Origin: Bacteroidia bacterium
GTDB taxonomy: Bacteria > Bacteroidota > Bacteroidia > 2-12-FULL-35-15
DNA: 64,000 bases
Reading direction: 5' to 3'
Assembly (NCBI GenBank): GCA_030654175.1
Contig: JAURXZ010000006.1
Coordinates: 62,001-126,000, forward strand
Positions 47,262 to 57,328 of this stretch are shown piece after piece. The notes below the pieces were generated by a model that made no database searches, was not told the origin of the DNA, and saw only the letters and a program-made list of their open reading frames with translations. A program made the position numbers and the translations under genes. The stretch's first letter is position 1. Every line of letters starts with the position of its first letter.

Positions 47262-48344
47262 TTACTTGAAACAGAAATTACCCGGAATTACACCAACTGT
47301 AAAGCTATCAACAGCAACTCCAGTTGTGTTGTACCTTATCACTTTTCCGTTACTGGAAAAATTACCTGCGTCAGAGCCGTAGAAATAATCATTGGTAGGA
47401 TCAATACCTAAACCATAAAAATTTCTGTTGATAGTTGCCGTTGTATTTAATACAGTGGCAGTGGAAAGCTGAGAATACACTTTACCATCATAAGAATAAT
47501 ACAAAGTAGTTTTTGAATTATTAATAACCAGGTTTAAAGGTTGTGAATAAATTGATGCAAATGGCAATGTCAGATCAACAGTATTTGTTGATGCATCAAT
47601 ACGCACTAATTGACCTAATTTTACAAGGTTAGTAGCCGGATAAGGCGCATATTGTCCACTGCACAATACCCAGATTTTTCCGCTGGCATCAACTTTTATG
47701 TTCTTCGGATTTGCACCAACAGTTATCGTTGTAACAACAGCGTTTGTGGTAGCATCAATAACAGTAACAACACTGTCGTTATCATATCCACCACTGCAGG
47801 TTACATACACATTGTTACCAACCTTTACCATTCCTTCAGCACCTTTTCCAGTATTAATAGTTGCGGTAACAGTTTTAGTGTTTAGATCCACTACTTTTAT
47901 TGCACCATTAATACCACCTGTACCCCATTCTGAAATATATCCTTTGCTATTATCTATTCCTAAAAAATTACGTGGATTTGTTAATCCGCTAATCACACCA
48001 TTACTTGCAAAGGTGCTGCCATCCACTATTTCTACCTTACCGGCATTATTCACTACTATATACCCTTTCCCGTTAAAAATCTCCATCGACTGAACAACAT
48101 TACCTAATGGATAACTATTTTTTACCTCAAAAATGTCATTAGTTACACCTGAAGTACTTCTGTTATAAAAACTTATAGTACCAGTGCCACTCCCATAAGG
48201 GCCTTCATTACTAATGAATACACCGTTATCATACGCTCCCCCAACAGGAGCTGGTGTCGGAACTTCCGGGTCATCTTTTTTACAGCTTGTAAATGTGATC
48301 GCTAAAGCCAATGCGCTTAAATTAAATAGTGTTTTTGTTTTCAT
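47262..48344 (-). CDS. btuG: YncE/DUF5074-like beta-propeller lipoprotein, probable BtuG-type cobalamin-binding surface protein
   Basis: Lipobox FTSC; DNGVFISNEGPYGSGTGTISFYNRSTSGVTNDIF; repeated propeller blades; adjacent to BtuB-like receptor and cobalamin riboswitch. Confidence 0.75.
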   Translation of the reverse strand: MKTKTLFNLSALALAITFTSCKKDDPEVPTPAPVGGAYDNGVFISNEGPYGSGTGTISFYNRSTSGVTNDIFEVKNSYPLGNVVQSMEIFNGKGYIVVNNAGKVEIVDGSTFASNGVISGLTNPRNFLGIDNSKGYISEWGTGGINGAIKVVDLNTKTVTATINTGKGAEGMVKVGNNVYVTCSGGYDNDSVVTVIDATTNAVVTTITVGANPKNIKVDASGKIWVLCSGQYAPYPATNLVKLGQLVRIDASTNTVDLTLPFASIYSQPLNLVINNSKTTLYYSYDGKVYSQLSTATVLNTTATINRNFYGLGIDPTNDYFYGSDAGNFSSNGKVIRYNTTGVAVDSFTVGVIPGNFCFK

Positions 48345-48352
48345 TTTTATTG

Positions 48353-48441
48353 TTGTTAGATGTTAGATATTAGATTTAGTTGTTAGTTGTTAGTTGTTAG
48401 TGCATTTTCAATTGTCAATTATCAATTATCAATTATCAATT
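48353..48441. repeat. AT-rich word repeats (GTTAGTTGTTA and TATCAATTATCAATT)
   Basis: TTGTTGTTAGATGTTAGATATTAGATTTAGTTGTTAGTTGTTAGTTGTTAG...CAATTGTCAATTATCAATTATCAATTATCAATT. Confidence 0.75.
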
Positions 48442-50370
48442 CCTTTTATTCTGTTGATTAAAATAAACGGTTGCACCAAATTGACAATTAAATAAAGGCA
48501 TTGCTCTATATGCCACAACCTGGTATGTTTCCTGCCAAATATTATTTAATTGGGCAAATACTTTTATTTTTAAAGTATTCCATCCAAAGGTTTGTGCAAC
48601 ATTCAAATTCCCAACAGAATAGGGCTTTAAATAGGACGTATTATCAGATGTTGTATATCTATACCCTGTATACACCTGAGTATAGCTGATAGAAGTGGCC
48701 CTATAGAAGAGAGAAAGATTACATTGTCCGTTTTGTATTGGAACATAGATCAACTGTTGGCCTAATGCTGCATCGTTTATTGTTGTTGATCTTTCATTGG
48801 TTGATAAAACATAATTATACATTCCGGATAATTGCACTTTAAATTTTCTAATCGTATAATTCACGTTTACCTTATATTCAAGCCCACGAGACCATACCTG
48901 CAAAACATTGGCAGGCGTCCAACTATTATATTGATCAGGTAACCAAAGTATCCAATCATCAATAGTCCGGTTAAAGGCGGTTGCACCTAATTCCCACCCA
49001 ATTTGTTTATAACTAGAACTATGAATTAAACTTAATTCTTCAGCCCATCCACTTTCCGGTTTTAAATTTGGATTTCCTTGTGCACCCTGCCCTGCCCAAT
49101 ACAGATCATTAAATGTTGGTAAACGATAATGTTTTGAAACATTTCCTTTTAATATAATAAGTTTAAATAATTTCCCTTCAAAACCAACAGATGAAGTAAA
49201 AGGAATTTCTTTATTTTCAATAAATTCCTGACGTGCACTGATCACAGCATTCCAGTTATTTTTGGCAGTATGAACCTTATAACTTCCAAACAATGCGGTT
49301 CTGTTTTCGGAAGGATTTTTTAAATAATCAGGTGTACTTGCCTCGCTGTAGGTATTGTTAATACCGATATTTATCAGATCAAATTTTGTGATAGTAAACC
49401 TGGTCTCAACTTCTGAAATTGCGTTTTTTGTCCGGCTTTTTGAATCTTCATTGATCATAGAATCTTTAAATTTCAATCCTTCATCAAAATAAGCGAAGCG
49501 GGCTAAAATGGTTAATTTCTTTCCTGTTCGTTGCCATTCAGTAGTAGCTCTGTATGATTCATCTTTTTGATTGGATATATTACTATTTTGGGTCATTGAG
49601 GGTGGAATGTTCCTATCACTGAACTGATACCAAAAACGGGTATTTATTTTTTGATTTGAATTTATCTGAAAATAATTTTCCTGAAGTAAGCCTTTTTGTT
49701 TTAATTCTGCATTCGATTGTTTTTGTTCGGGTTTACCATATTGGGCAGTATTGATAAATGGAAAATCGTTTTTTGCATCGTGATTAAAAACCTTGAAGGA
49801 AGTAACGAATCGTTTTTTGCTTATTTCAAAACTTGCCTGTTGTTGTTTATCCGAAAAACTACCAAAAGCAATAGTTGCGGAAGCAGAAATTCCTTTATCA
49901 AATTGACTTGTATTGTTCAAATGAATAGTTCCTCCAACAGCCCCACTACCCCACAAGGCGCCAGATGCTCCATACTGCAACTTAACATCATTCAAAAAGT
50001 TAGTTGGTATTAGTGACAGATCTAATTGTCCAAGCATCGGACTTTGTAAATTAAATCCGTTCCATAAAACTGCGGTGTGGCTAGCTCCTGAACCTCTAAA
50101 AGAGCTTGATGCCAAGCTTCCTAAACCGTATGATTTAATAAAAACCTGGCTTCGGTTAGCGAGCAGATCTGCTAAATTACCTGCAGAATTTTGATCAAGA
50201 AGGCTGCTATCAATTGTTTCAGATTTGTTTCCGGAAGAAAAAGTTGATTGTCGGGAGGAGGATACTTCAACAACAGACAACTGTTTTACAGTATCCATGC
50301 GCAGTTGAGCAAAGCCTGTAAAGGCAAGCAAAAAGGAACAAACAAATAAATTAATTTTAAACAAATTCAT
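48436..50370 (-). CDS. btuB: TonB-dependent receptor, BtuB-like
   Basis: LADLLANRSQVFIKSYGLGSLASSSFRGSGASHTAVLWNGFNLQSPMLGQLDLSLIP plug; ~640 aa barrel; downstream of cobalamin riboswitch. Confidence 0.85.
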   Translation of the reverse strand: MNLFKINLFVCSFLLAFTGFAQLRMDTVKQLSVVEVSSSRQSTFSSGNKSETIDSSLLDQNSAGNLADLLANRSQVFIKSYGLGSLASSSFRGSGASHTAVLWNGFNLQSPMLGQLDLSLIPTNFLNDVKLQYGASGALWGSGAVGGTIHLNNTSQFDKGISASATIAFGSFSDKQQQASFEISKKRFVTSFKVFNHDAKNDFPFINTAQYGKPEQKQSNAELKQKGLLQENYFQINSNQKINTRFWYQFSDRNIPPSMTQNSNISNQKDESYRATTEWQRTGKKLTILARFAYFDEGLKFKDSMINEDSKSRTKNAISEVETRFTITKFDLINIGINNTYSEASTPDYLKNPSENRTALFGSYKVHTAKNNWNAVISARQEFIENKEIPFTSSVGFEGKLFKLIILKGNVSKHYRLPTFNDLYWAGQGAQGNPNLKPESGWAEELSLIHSSSYKQIGWELGATAFNRTIDDWILWLPDQYNSWTPANVLQVWSRGLEYKVNVNYTIRKFKVQLSGMYNYVLSTNERSTTINDAALGQQLIYVPIQNGQCNLSLFYRATSISYTQVYTGYRYTTSDNTSYLKPYSVGNLNVAQTFGWNTLKIKVFAQLNNIWQETYQVVAYRAMPLFNCQFGATVYFNQQNKRN

Positions 50371-50489
50371 TACAAACGATTAAGCGTTAGCTAAAATCAT
50401 TGGCAACAAACGGTAAAATTGAATGGATAGAAAAATGTTAACCTATTTATCTATTCTTCGCCTTTTCTCCGAAAGCTACAAATGGTAAT

Positions 50490-50728
50490 GCAAATGGCAG
50501 GTCTTCTGACTTGTTCTGTTTTTAACGCCTTCCCGTCTTTAGATGAATCAAGATAAAAGAATCAAGATTTAAGACAGTGGCAAAATGAATGTTAAAAAAA
50601 TATTTAGAAAAAGTTAACTTCAAAGTGATATATAAAGCAAACTTTACAACTTTGAACTTTAAACTTTAAACTAAATAAGAACTTACAGCATCGGGAAATG
50701 TTCAGGATTATACCTGATTCCCTTTTAA
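50490..50728 (-). ncRNA. Cobalamin riboswitch
   Basis: Minus strand AAAGGGAATCAGGTATAATCCTGAACATTTCCCGATGCTGTAAGTTC ... GCCACTG ... GACGGGAAGGCGTT ... AAGTCAGAAGACCTGCCATTTG (B12 box), directly upstream of the BtuB-like receptor. Confidence 0.88.
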
Positions 50729-50800
50729 TTCCTCAAAATGAAGAAACCAATTGCGGAACAAATGTATAAAAATAATTCAATTAGAATCATGACTAAAAAT

Positions 50801-50808
50801 TAACTTTG
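50801..50808 (+). promoter_or_regulatory. -7 element TAACTTTG
   Basis: Matches TAnnTTTG 14 nt before the ATG at 50823. Confidence 0.4.
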
Positions 50809-50822
50809 CTAAAATTCAGATC

Positions 50823-51359
50823 ATGTCACAGCAAAACAAATTCATTTACATCGCCTACAATAAGCCTGTTGGCATTGTTTGTACCACAGAAAAAATTGAA
50901 GGCAATATTATTGATGCCATCAAACATCCCGAAAGAATTATTCCTATTGGAAGATTAGATAAGGATTCGGAAGGATTGATCTTACTTACCAATGACAGTA
51001 GCATTATTAACAAGATCATCCATCCCGATTTTGAACACGAAAAAGAATATTTGGTAACACTTAATTTACCATTGAGAAATCAGTTTTTAAAAGAGTTGGC
51101 TGAAGGAGTTAATATTGGTGATGCAATTACCAAGCCTTGTAAAATAAAAGCGGAGCCAAATGCAAGACGGATATTCAGAATTGTTCTGAAACAGGGCTTG
51201 AACAGGCAAATACGCAGAATGTGTAATGTATTTAAATACCAGGTAATAAAATTAGAGCGGGTACGAATAATGAATATCAAATTGGGAAAATTAAAAACAG
51301 GGGAATGGCGGGATCTATCAGAAGATGAATTAAATGAACTGGTTGGTCAATTGAAATAA
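50823..51359 (+). CDS. Pseudouridine synthase (RluE/RluF/RsuA family)
   Basis: YIAYNKPVGIVCTT; IIPIGRLDKDSEGLILLTND; EYLVTL; GLNRQIRRMC. Confidence 0.9.
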   Translation: MSQQNKFIYIAYNKPVGIVCTTEKIEGNIIDAIKHPERIIPIGRLDKDSEGLILLTNDSSIINKIIHPDFEHEKEYLVTLNLPLRNQFLKELAEGVNIGDAITKPCKIKAEPNARRIFRIVLKQGLNRQIRRMCNVFKYQVIKLERVRIMNIKLGKLKTGEWRDLSEDELNELVGQLK

Positions 51360-51423
51360 AAAAAAATATCTCCAATTTTGAATGGTATTTACGGAAAAAT
51401 TAAAAGAGTAAATCAAATGGAAT

Positions 51424-51463
51424 AAAAAAAATCCCCTGCTTAAAATAAGCAGGGGATTTTTTT
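51424..51463. terminator. Bidirectional intrinsic terminator
   Basis: AAAAAAATCCCCTGCTTA-aaa-TAAGCAGGGGATTTTTTT between convergent genes. Confidence 0.88.
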
Positions 51464-51478
51464 ATAATCTAATTATTT

Positions 51479-52405
51479 TTAGAAATGGAAAGTTGCTCTT
51501 AAAGAAGCAGTACCAGTGTTTGAACCATTGAAACCAAAAATAGTTCCTTGGTTTAAATCAGTATCAAATCCAAATTTAGAAGAACCTGCAACTTCAGTTT
51601 CTATTTCACCTACAACTGGAGTTGTTCCACCTGTAGTTTCAGTAACATTTGTTCCTTTACCAGCAGTTTGGAAACCAATACCCCAACCGTATTCAGCACC
51701 AATTGCAATTTTCGGGAAAATGAAATACTCAGCACCAACAAAACCACGAACTCCAATTCCTAAAGTCATTCCAGACTTGTTAGAAAGAGTACGGCTACCT
51801 AATGGACCTTCAGCTAAGATAGCTCCTGTTGTTGGACTCCAAGTAGTAGAAGTAGGAGTTGGTGTAACACCTGGTGCAGCAACACCTGTCATAGTATTAC
51901 CGTAGGTATACTTTTCAGATGACATTGCGATCCAAAGCATTGCATCAGCACCATAATACCCTTGCAAACGTGTTTTACCTCTTCTCATTTCTTTACCAAC
52001 ACCAATACCTATTACAGTATTTTTGATAGATATTTTGTCTTCTTTTTGTGGAAATGGAGCAGGGAATGTTGGTGCAGTAACAATTGCATCATCATTTACA
52101 AAATTTTTGTACCCCTCAGATGTAAAGCCTAAACGAAGTAATGCTCTGTAAGCATTTTTTTCATCAATAAACTTTTTACCAATAATGGTTCCGTTACCAT
52201 TTAACCAGGCCACACCAGGTGCACCGTTAGCTACACTAGCATTAAATGCATTGCCAATAAAATTGAATATTGGATCAGCACTCATACTGATAGCCCAATC
52301 ATCTGTTTCTGGTAACATTGGTTCGCCTTTTTTAGAAGTAAGGTCCTGTGCAAAAGCACTTGTTACTCCAAATGCTAAAGTAAATAGAAATACTTTTTTT
52401 TTCAT
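51479..52405 (-). CDS. Outer membrane beta-barrel protein, hypothetical
   Basis: Signal peptide; barrel-like strands; C-terminal ASLRATFHF. Confidence 0.7.
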   Translation of the reverse strand: MKKKVFLFTLAFGVTSAFAQDLTSKKGEPMLPETDDWAISMSADPIFNFIGNAFNASVANGAPGVAWLNGNGTIIGKKFIDEKNAYRALLRLGFTSEGYKNFVNDDAIVTAPTFPAPFPQKEDKISIKNTVIGIGVGKEMRRGKTRLQGYYGADAMLWIAMSSEKYTYGNTMTGVAAPGVTPTPTSTTWSPTTGAILAEGPLGSRTLSNKSGMTLGIGVRGFVGAEYFIFPKIAIGAEYGWGIGFQTAGKGTNVTETTGGTTPVVGEIETEVAGSSKFGFDTDLNQGTIFGFNGSNTGTASLRATFHF

Positions 52406-52915
52406 AGCTTTTCTTTGTTTAAATTAATTGTTAATTTAGTTAAAATTCAAAATTTACGCAGCAAATATATATACATCCTTTGTTTGCATTTATTCACATT
52501 CCAATTGTTATCAACAGCAACTTGTCAACAATATGACAATTATAATTCCTCATGTTTTACAAATTCACAAAAGGTTGGACTAAATGAAACTGGAATTCAT
52601 ATTAACTCAATTTCGCGGTGCAAATTTATATATGATTTTTCAGAAATTATTATACGTTCATTATAAGTAATCCTTATTTTAACGATGATTTCTTTATAAA
52701 AGACTCAATATCAATCGGGATTTGTTATTTAAGGAGAGAAATCGGATGTTAATTAAACAAATCGCTTTATATAGGAAATTTTTCTAAGAAGGGATAAAAC
52801 AGCTAATTATGGGACAAATTCAAGAATTGTGCCCTAAAAGCAATCAAAATTCAATAAAAACAAAGTAAAAACGTGTTAAACTGAGTCGTTTTTTCATTTA
52901 AATGATCAATAATTA

Positions 52916-53563
52916 TCATTTCCCGGCTTTATCTTCCAAAAGAGGAACAAATTTAAATTCACCATATTCGGTTTTTTCAAACTGCTTAGCCCCTATTTTT
53001 TCAATCAAAGTCATTATTTGAACTTTATCTCCAACAGGTATAACCAATCGGCCACCAATTTTCAGTTGTCCCAATAATGCATCCGGGATAGTTGGAGCTC
53101 CTGCGGTAATAATTATTTTATCATAAGGTGCAAATACAGGTATCCCTTTATATCCATCACCATAAAAAAACTTGGTGCTGTAGCCTATGGTAGGCAAAAA
53201 AGTTTTGGTAATATCAAACAGCTCTTTTTGACGCTCAATAGTAAATACTTTTGCCCCCATTTCCAACAATATACTGGTTTGATATCCCGAACCCGTCCCA
53301 ATTTCAAGTACTTTTTCTCCACGCTTTAACTCAAGCAATTCCGTTTGAAACGCAACAGTATGAGGACGGGATATCGTTTGTCCGGCCCCAATAGGGAACG
53401 CAATATCTTCATAGGCACGTTCAATAAAAGAACTGTTTAAAAACAGGTGACGCGGCACAGTTTCTATAGCCTTTAATACTTCAGCGTTTTCAATCCCTTT
53501 TTCTTTTAAAAGTTTTGCTAACTGCTTACGTAACCCCTTGTGTCTGTATGTGTCGTTTAACAT
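52916..53563 (-). CDS. pcm: Protein-L-isoaspartate O-methyltransferase
   Basis: TVPRHLF; YEDIAFPIGAGQTISRPHTVAFQTELL; VLEIGTGSGYQTSIL. Confidence 0.94.
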   Translation of the reverse strand: MLNDTYRHKGLRKQLAKLLKEKGIENAEVLKAIETVPRHLFLNSSFIERAYEDIAFPIGAGQTISRPHTVAFQTELLELKRGEKVLEIGTGSGYQTSILLEMGAKVFTIERQKELFDITKTFLPTIGYSTKFFYGDGYKGIPVFAPYDKIIITAGAPTIPDALLGQLKIGGRLVIPVGDKVQIMTLIEKIGAKQFEKTEYGEFKFVPLLEDKAGK

Positions 53564-53565
53564 TT

Positions 53566-53640
53566 ATAGTATTATGTATTATGTATTGAGTATCAAGTAT
53601 TAAGTACTAAGTAAGGAGTATTATATAATAAGTATTTGAA
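53566..53640. repeat. AT-rich word repeats (TATTATGTATTA / AAGTATTAAGTACTAAGTA)
   Basis: TAGTATTATGTATTATGTATTGAGTATCAAGTATTAAGTACTAAGTAAGGAGTATTATATAATAAGTATT. Confidence 0.7.
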
Positions 53641-53782
53641 TCTGGCTTCACCACATCATTGTACTTTATACTTCCTAAATAATACTTTGGACAAAATTAA
53701 CATTTAAGTACTCATAAGTAAGCAAATTTTATCAAGAATGGATTGTGGAAAAAACTATTTTTGTTTTAAAATCAACGTATTT

Positions 53783-54766
53783 ATGATAAAAATAGGACTA
53801 CTTGGAGCAGGACATTTAGGTAAAATTCATATCCGGCTTTTAAAAGAAATTGAAAAATTTGATCTGATAGGTTTTTATGATGCTGATCCGGCTGCTGCCG
53901 AATTAGTAGAAAAAGAATTCGGAATTAAACGTTTCGATTCTATTGGAGCCCTTATAGATCAGGTAGATGCAATTGATATTGTTACTCCTACTATTACACA
54001 TTATGAATGTGCGTCCAAATCGATCAAAAAATCGAAACATGTTTTTATTGAAAAACCTATCACAAACACCATAGAAGAAGCTAAAACCCTTATCGGCCTT
54101 TCAAAAGAAGCCAATGTAAAGGTGCAGGTTGGGCATGTGGAGCGTTTTAATCCCGCTTTTATTGCTGCAAAAGAATATTGTTCAAACCCTATGTTTATTG
54201 AAACACATCGTTTGGCCCAGTTTAATCCTCGTGGTACTGACGTTTCGGTGGTGCTGGATCTAATGATCCACGATATTGACATTATTTTAAGTGTTGTAAA
54301 ATCAAATATCAAACGTATCAGCGCAAGCGGGGTTGCTGTGGTAAGCGATAGTCCTGATATTGCAAATGCACGTATAGAATTTGATAATGGCTGTGTTGCA
54401 AATCTGACCGCAAGCAGAATTTCAATGAAAAACATGAGAAAATCCCGTTTTTTTCAAAAAGATGCCTATGTTTCGGTCGATTTTCTGGATAAAAAAGTGG
54501 AAATTATAAAAATAATTAATGTTCAGAAGGGCGAGGAAGATCCTTTGGCAGTAACCATTGAGCTTGGGAATGATAAAGGATCGAAGCAAATTTACTTTGA
54601 AAGTCCAACAATTTTACCTTCCAACGCAATAAAGATGGAACTTGAAGCGTTTGCTGATTCAATAATCAGCAATACCACTCCTTTAGTAAGTATTGATGAT
54701 GGCTATAAAGCATTGGATGTAGCTTATAAAATAATCGAAAAAATGAAGGTAATGGCATCCAGTTAA
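53783..54766 (+). CDS. Gfo/Idh/MocA family oxidoreductase
   Basis: MIKIGLLGAGHLGKIHIRLL; DIVTPTITHYECASKSIKKSKHVFIEKPI; HDIDIILSV. ORF-track start is 53738; the family start is probably 53783. Confidence 0.9.
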   Translation: MIKIGLLGAGHLGKIHIRLLKEIEKFDLIGFYDADPAAAELVEKEFGIKRFDSIGALIDQVDAIDIVTPTITHYECASKSIKKSKHVFIEKPITNTIEEAKTLIGLSKEANVKVQVGHVERFNPAFIAAKEYCSNPMFIETHRLAQFNPRGTDVSVVLDLMIHDIDIILSVVKSNIKRISASGVAVVSDSPDIANARIEFDNGCVANLTASRISMKNMRKSRFFQKDAYVSVDFLDKKVEIIKIINVQKGEEDPLAVTIELGNDKGSKQIYFESPTILPSNAIKMELEAFADSIISNTTPLVSIDDGYKALDVAYKIIEKMKVMASS

Positions 54767-54767
54767 C

Positions 54768-54962
54768 CAAATTGATCAATTTTGCAATTTTACAGTAGGC
54801 AAGTTAAAATAATTTTACAATTTAACAATTTATCAATAGGCAATGGATAATTCGTTTAAATTGATTAATTGCATACTGATAAATTGTTTAATTTTTTTTG
54901 CCAACTGCCTACTGCATAATTGTTAAATTGTTAAATTGTCTTTTAAAATTGCTTAATTGTTT
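54768..54962. repeat. AT-rich word repeats (AATTGTTAAATTG / CAATTTAACAATTT, GTAGGCAA/TTGCCTAC-like), direct and inverted
   Basis: CAATTTTACAGTAGGCAAG...CAATTTAACAATTTATCAATAGGCAAT...GATAAATTGTTTAATT...GCCAACTGCCTACTGCATAATTGTTAAATTGTTAAATTG. Confidence 0.8.
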
Positions 54963-54967
54963 TTGGG

Positions 54968-55843
54968 ATGTCGAATAGTTATAAATTATTATTATTTTTA
55001 AGTACATCTATTATTCTAATAATTAGTTCCTGCGAACTCTATAATCCTTCCGAACCAATTCCTGCCTATATACATATTGATAAAATTGCCCTCAGTACTA
55101 TTGCTTCAACAGAAGGCAGTAATTCGCATAAAATTACAGATGCATGGGTATATGTTGATGAACAATTGATCGGTTGTTTTGAACTTCCCGCAACTTTCCC
55201 TGTTTTATATGAAGGCAGCCACCAAATTAAAATAAGAGCAGGTATCAAAGTGAACGGAATTGCTGCTACCCGTGCCCCCTACCCTTTTTACACCATTTAT
55301 GATACAATAATCAGCTTACAAAAAGGGATGAAGCTTAACTTAGCCCCCATTGTTAAATACAGAACCAATATGACCTTCAGCTTTATGGAGGATTTTGAAA
55401 ATACAGGGACCATTATTTCTAAAAGCCCTGCGTCAGGTGTTGATACAGTTATTCAACGACTTGATGCTCCCAACCCAAATGTTTTTGAAGGAAACGGATC
55501 AGGTATTGCCTATTTAGATGATACACATTACTTTTTTGAAGGTGTTTCATCCACTTCCTACGTTTTACCAAAAAGCGGATCTGATGTGTTTTTAGAATTT
55601 AATTACAAATGTAATCGTGAATTTGTGGTGGGTACATTTGCTCATAGTTCAGGAGGAACTTCAAAAGATGCAGCCTTAACTTTTAATCCCAGCGCAAACT
55701 GGAACAAAGCATATGTATATTTAACAACTGTAGTGAGTGCCAACAGTAACGCTACTGATTTTAGTGTGTTTTTTGGAATGATTAATAACAATGCTTCAGA
55801 TAGTCTTGCTTTGTTATTAGATAATATTAAACTGGTGTATTAA
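54968..55843 (+). CDS. Hypothetical lipoprotein
   Basis: Lipobox ISSC; PAYIHIDKI...DAWVYVDEQLIGCFELPATFPVLYEGSHQIKIRAGI; adjacent to exopolysaccharide glycosyltransferase. Confidence 0.75.
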   Translation: MSNSYKLLLFLSTSIILIISSCELYNPSEPIPAYIHIDKIALSTIASTEGSNSHKITDAWVYVDEQLIGCFELPATFPVLYEGSHQIKIRAGIKVNGIAATRAPYPFYTIYDTIISLQKGMKLNLAPIVKYRTNMTFSFMEDFENTGTIISKSPASGVDTVIQRLDAPNPNVFEGNGSGIAYLDDTHYFFEGVSSTSYVLPKSGSDVFLEFNYKCNREFVVGTFAHSSGGTSKDAALTFNPSANWNKAYVYLTTVVSANSNATDFSVFFGMINNNASDSLALLLDNIKLVY

Positions 55844-55847
55844 GCCG

Positions 55848-55887
55848 AAATTATAAATGTTAAATTGTAATTCAACATTTATAATTT
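55848..55887. repeat. Inverted repeat with perfect 14-bp arms
   Basis: AAATTATAAATGTT-aaattgtaattc-AACATTTATAATTT. Confidence 0.8.
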
Positions 55888-55906
55888 AAAATTCAACATT
55901 TCATAA

Positions 55907-57328
55907 GTGAACAAAAGATTACAAGTTTTAAAATATCTAATTGCCGATTTCTCTTCAGCTGTTTTAGCCTGGACGTTATTTTATATTTTCAGGAAATTGT
56001 ATATAGAACCTGAAAAATTTGGTAAAGCGGTACCTGTTACATTTGAAGATCAGTTTTATTGGGGCTTGCTGCTCATCCCTTCCTGCTGGATACTAATTTA
56101 CAGTTTTACAGGTAATTACAAAGATATTTATCGCAAGTCACGATTAAAAGAGGTGGGACAAACACTTTTATTTTCAGTGGTGGGTGTAATTATTATTTTC
56201 TTCGCCCTTTTGCTGGATGATGAAATAGTTTCGTACAAAAATTATTATCAAAGCATTTTGGTCTTATTGGGATTACATTTCGGTTTTACAGCAAGCTTTC
56301 GTTTAATTTTATCAAGTATCACCAATTATCGGGTTCATAACCGTATAATTGGTTTCAATACTTTATTGGTCGGCAGTAATGCAAATGCATTAAAACTTTA
56401 TAATGAAATGGAAAATTTGCACGAATCATCGGGCAATAAATTTATTGGTTTTGTGCATGTTGATAATAAGAACGGGTATTCGAATGAGTTAAACAAAAGC
56501 TTACCTCATATCGGGGAACTATCTGACTTAAAGTCGATTATACAAAAAAATAATATCGAAGAAGTTATAATTGCCATCGAATCTTCTGAGCATGAGAATA
56601 TTGGAAAAATAGTGAATGAGCTGGATGATTCACCTGTAATTATTAAGGTTATTCCGGATATGTATGATATTTTATCGGGCTCAGTAAAAATGACCTCCAT
56701 TTTCGGTGCACCCCTCATTGAAATTTCAAGAGAAATAATGCCGGCCTGGGAGCAATCGGTTAAACGGATCTTTGATGTGTCGGTATCGTTATTTGTTTTG
56801 ATAGCTTTTAGCTGGGTATATATAATTTTAGCTATAGCGGTAAAACTTGGATCCAAAGGTTCCATTTTTTATAGTCATGAGCGAATCGGCTGGCATGGAA
56901 AACCTTTTTTTATCCATAAATTCCGTTCCATGTATATGGATGCTGAAAAAAATGGCCCTGCATTATCCAGCAAAAAAGATCCTCGTATCACTAATCTTGG
57001 AAATTTTTTACGTAAGGTTCGTTTAGACGAAATACCACAGTTTTATAATGTATTGATTGGCGAAATGTCAATTGTTGGCCCTCGCCCTGAACGCCAGTAT
57101 TTTATTGACCAGATAATTCAAAAAGCACCTCATTATAAACATTTACACAAAGTTCGCCCGGGAATTACCTCATGGGGACAAGTTAAATACGGATATGCCG
57201 AAAACGTTGAAGAAATGACAGAACGCCTTAAATACGATATTATTTATATTGAAAATATGGCGCTGGGAGTGGATATGAAAATATTAATTTACACTGCCTT
57301 GATCGTAATTCAAGGTAGAGGGAAATAG
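55907..57328 (+). CDS. Polyprenyl glycosylphosphotransferase / sugar transferase (WcaJ-like), GTG start
   Basis: SVKRIFDVSVSLFVLIAFSWVY; FYSHERIGWHGKPFFIHKFRSMYMDAE; LGNFLRKVRLDEIPQFYNVLIGEMSIVGPRPER. Confidence 0.92.
   Translation: MNKRLQVLKYLIADFSSAVLAWTLFYIFRKLYIEPEKFGKAVPVTFEDQFYWGLLLIPSCWILIYSFTGNYKDIYRKSRLKEVGQTLLFSVVGVIIIFFALLLDDEIVSYKNYYQSILVLLGLHFGFTASFRLILSSITNYRVHNRIIGFNTLLVGSNANALKLYNEMENLHESSGNKFIGFVHVDNKNGYSNELNKSLPHIGELSDLKSIIQKNNIEEVIIAIESSEHENIGKIVNELDDSPVIIKVIPDMYDILSGSVKMTSIFGAPLIEISREIMPAWEQSVKRIFDVSVSLFVLIAFSWVYIILAIAVKLGSKGSIFYSHERIGWHGKPFFIHKFRSMYMDAEKNGPALSSKKDPRITNLGNFLRKVRLDEIPQFYNVLIGEMSIVGPRPERQYFIDQIIQKAPHYKHLHKVRPGITSWGQVKYGYAENVEEMTERLKYDIIYIENMALGVDMKILIYTALIVIQGRGK

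Noticed and set aside
50490-50728. Apparent insertion as a separate ncRNA
   Set aside because: Lies between conserved cobalamin riboswitch blocks and is better explained as an expanded peripheral stem.
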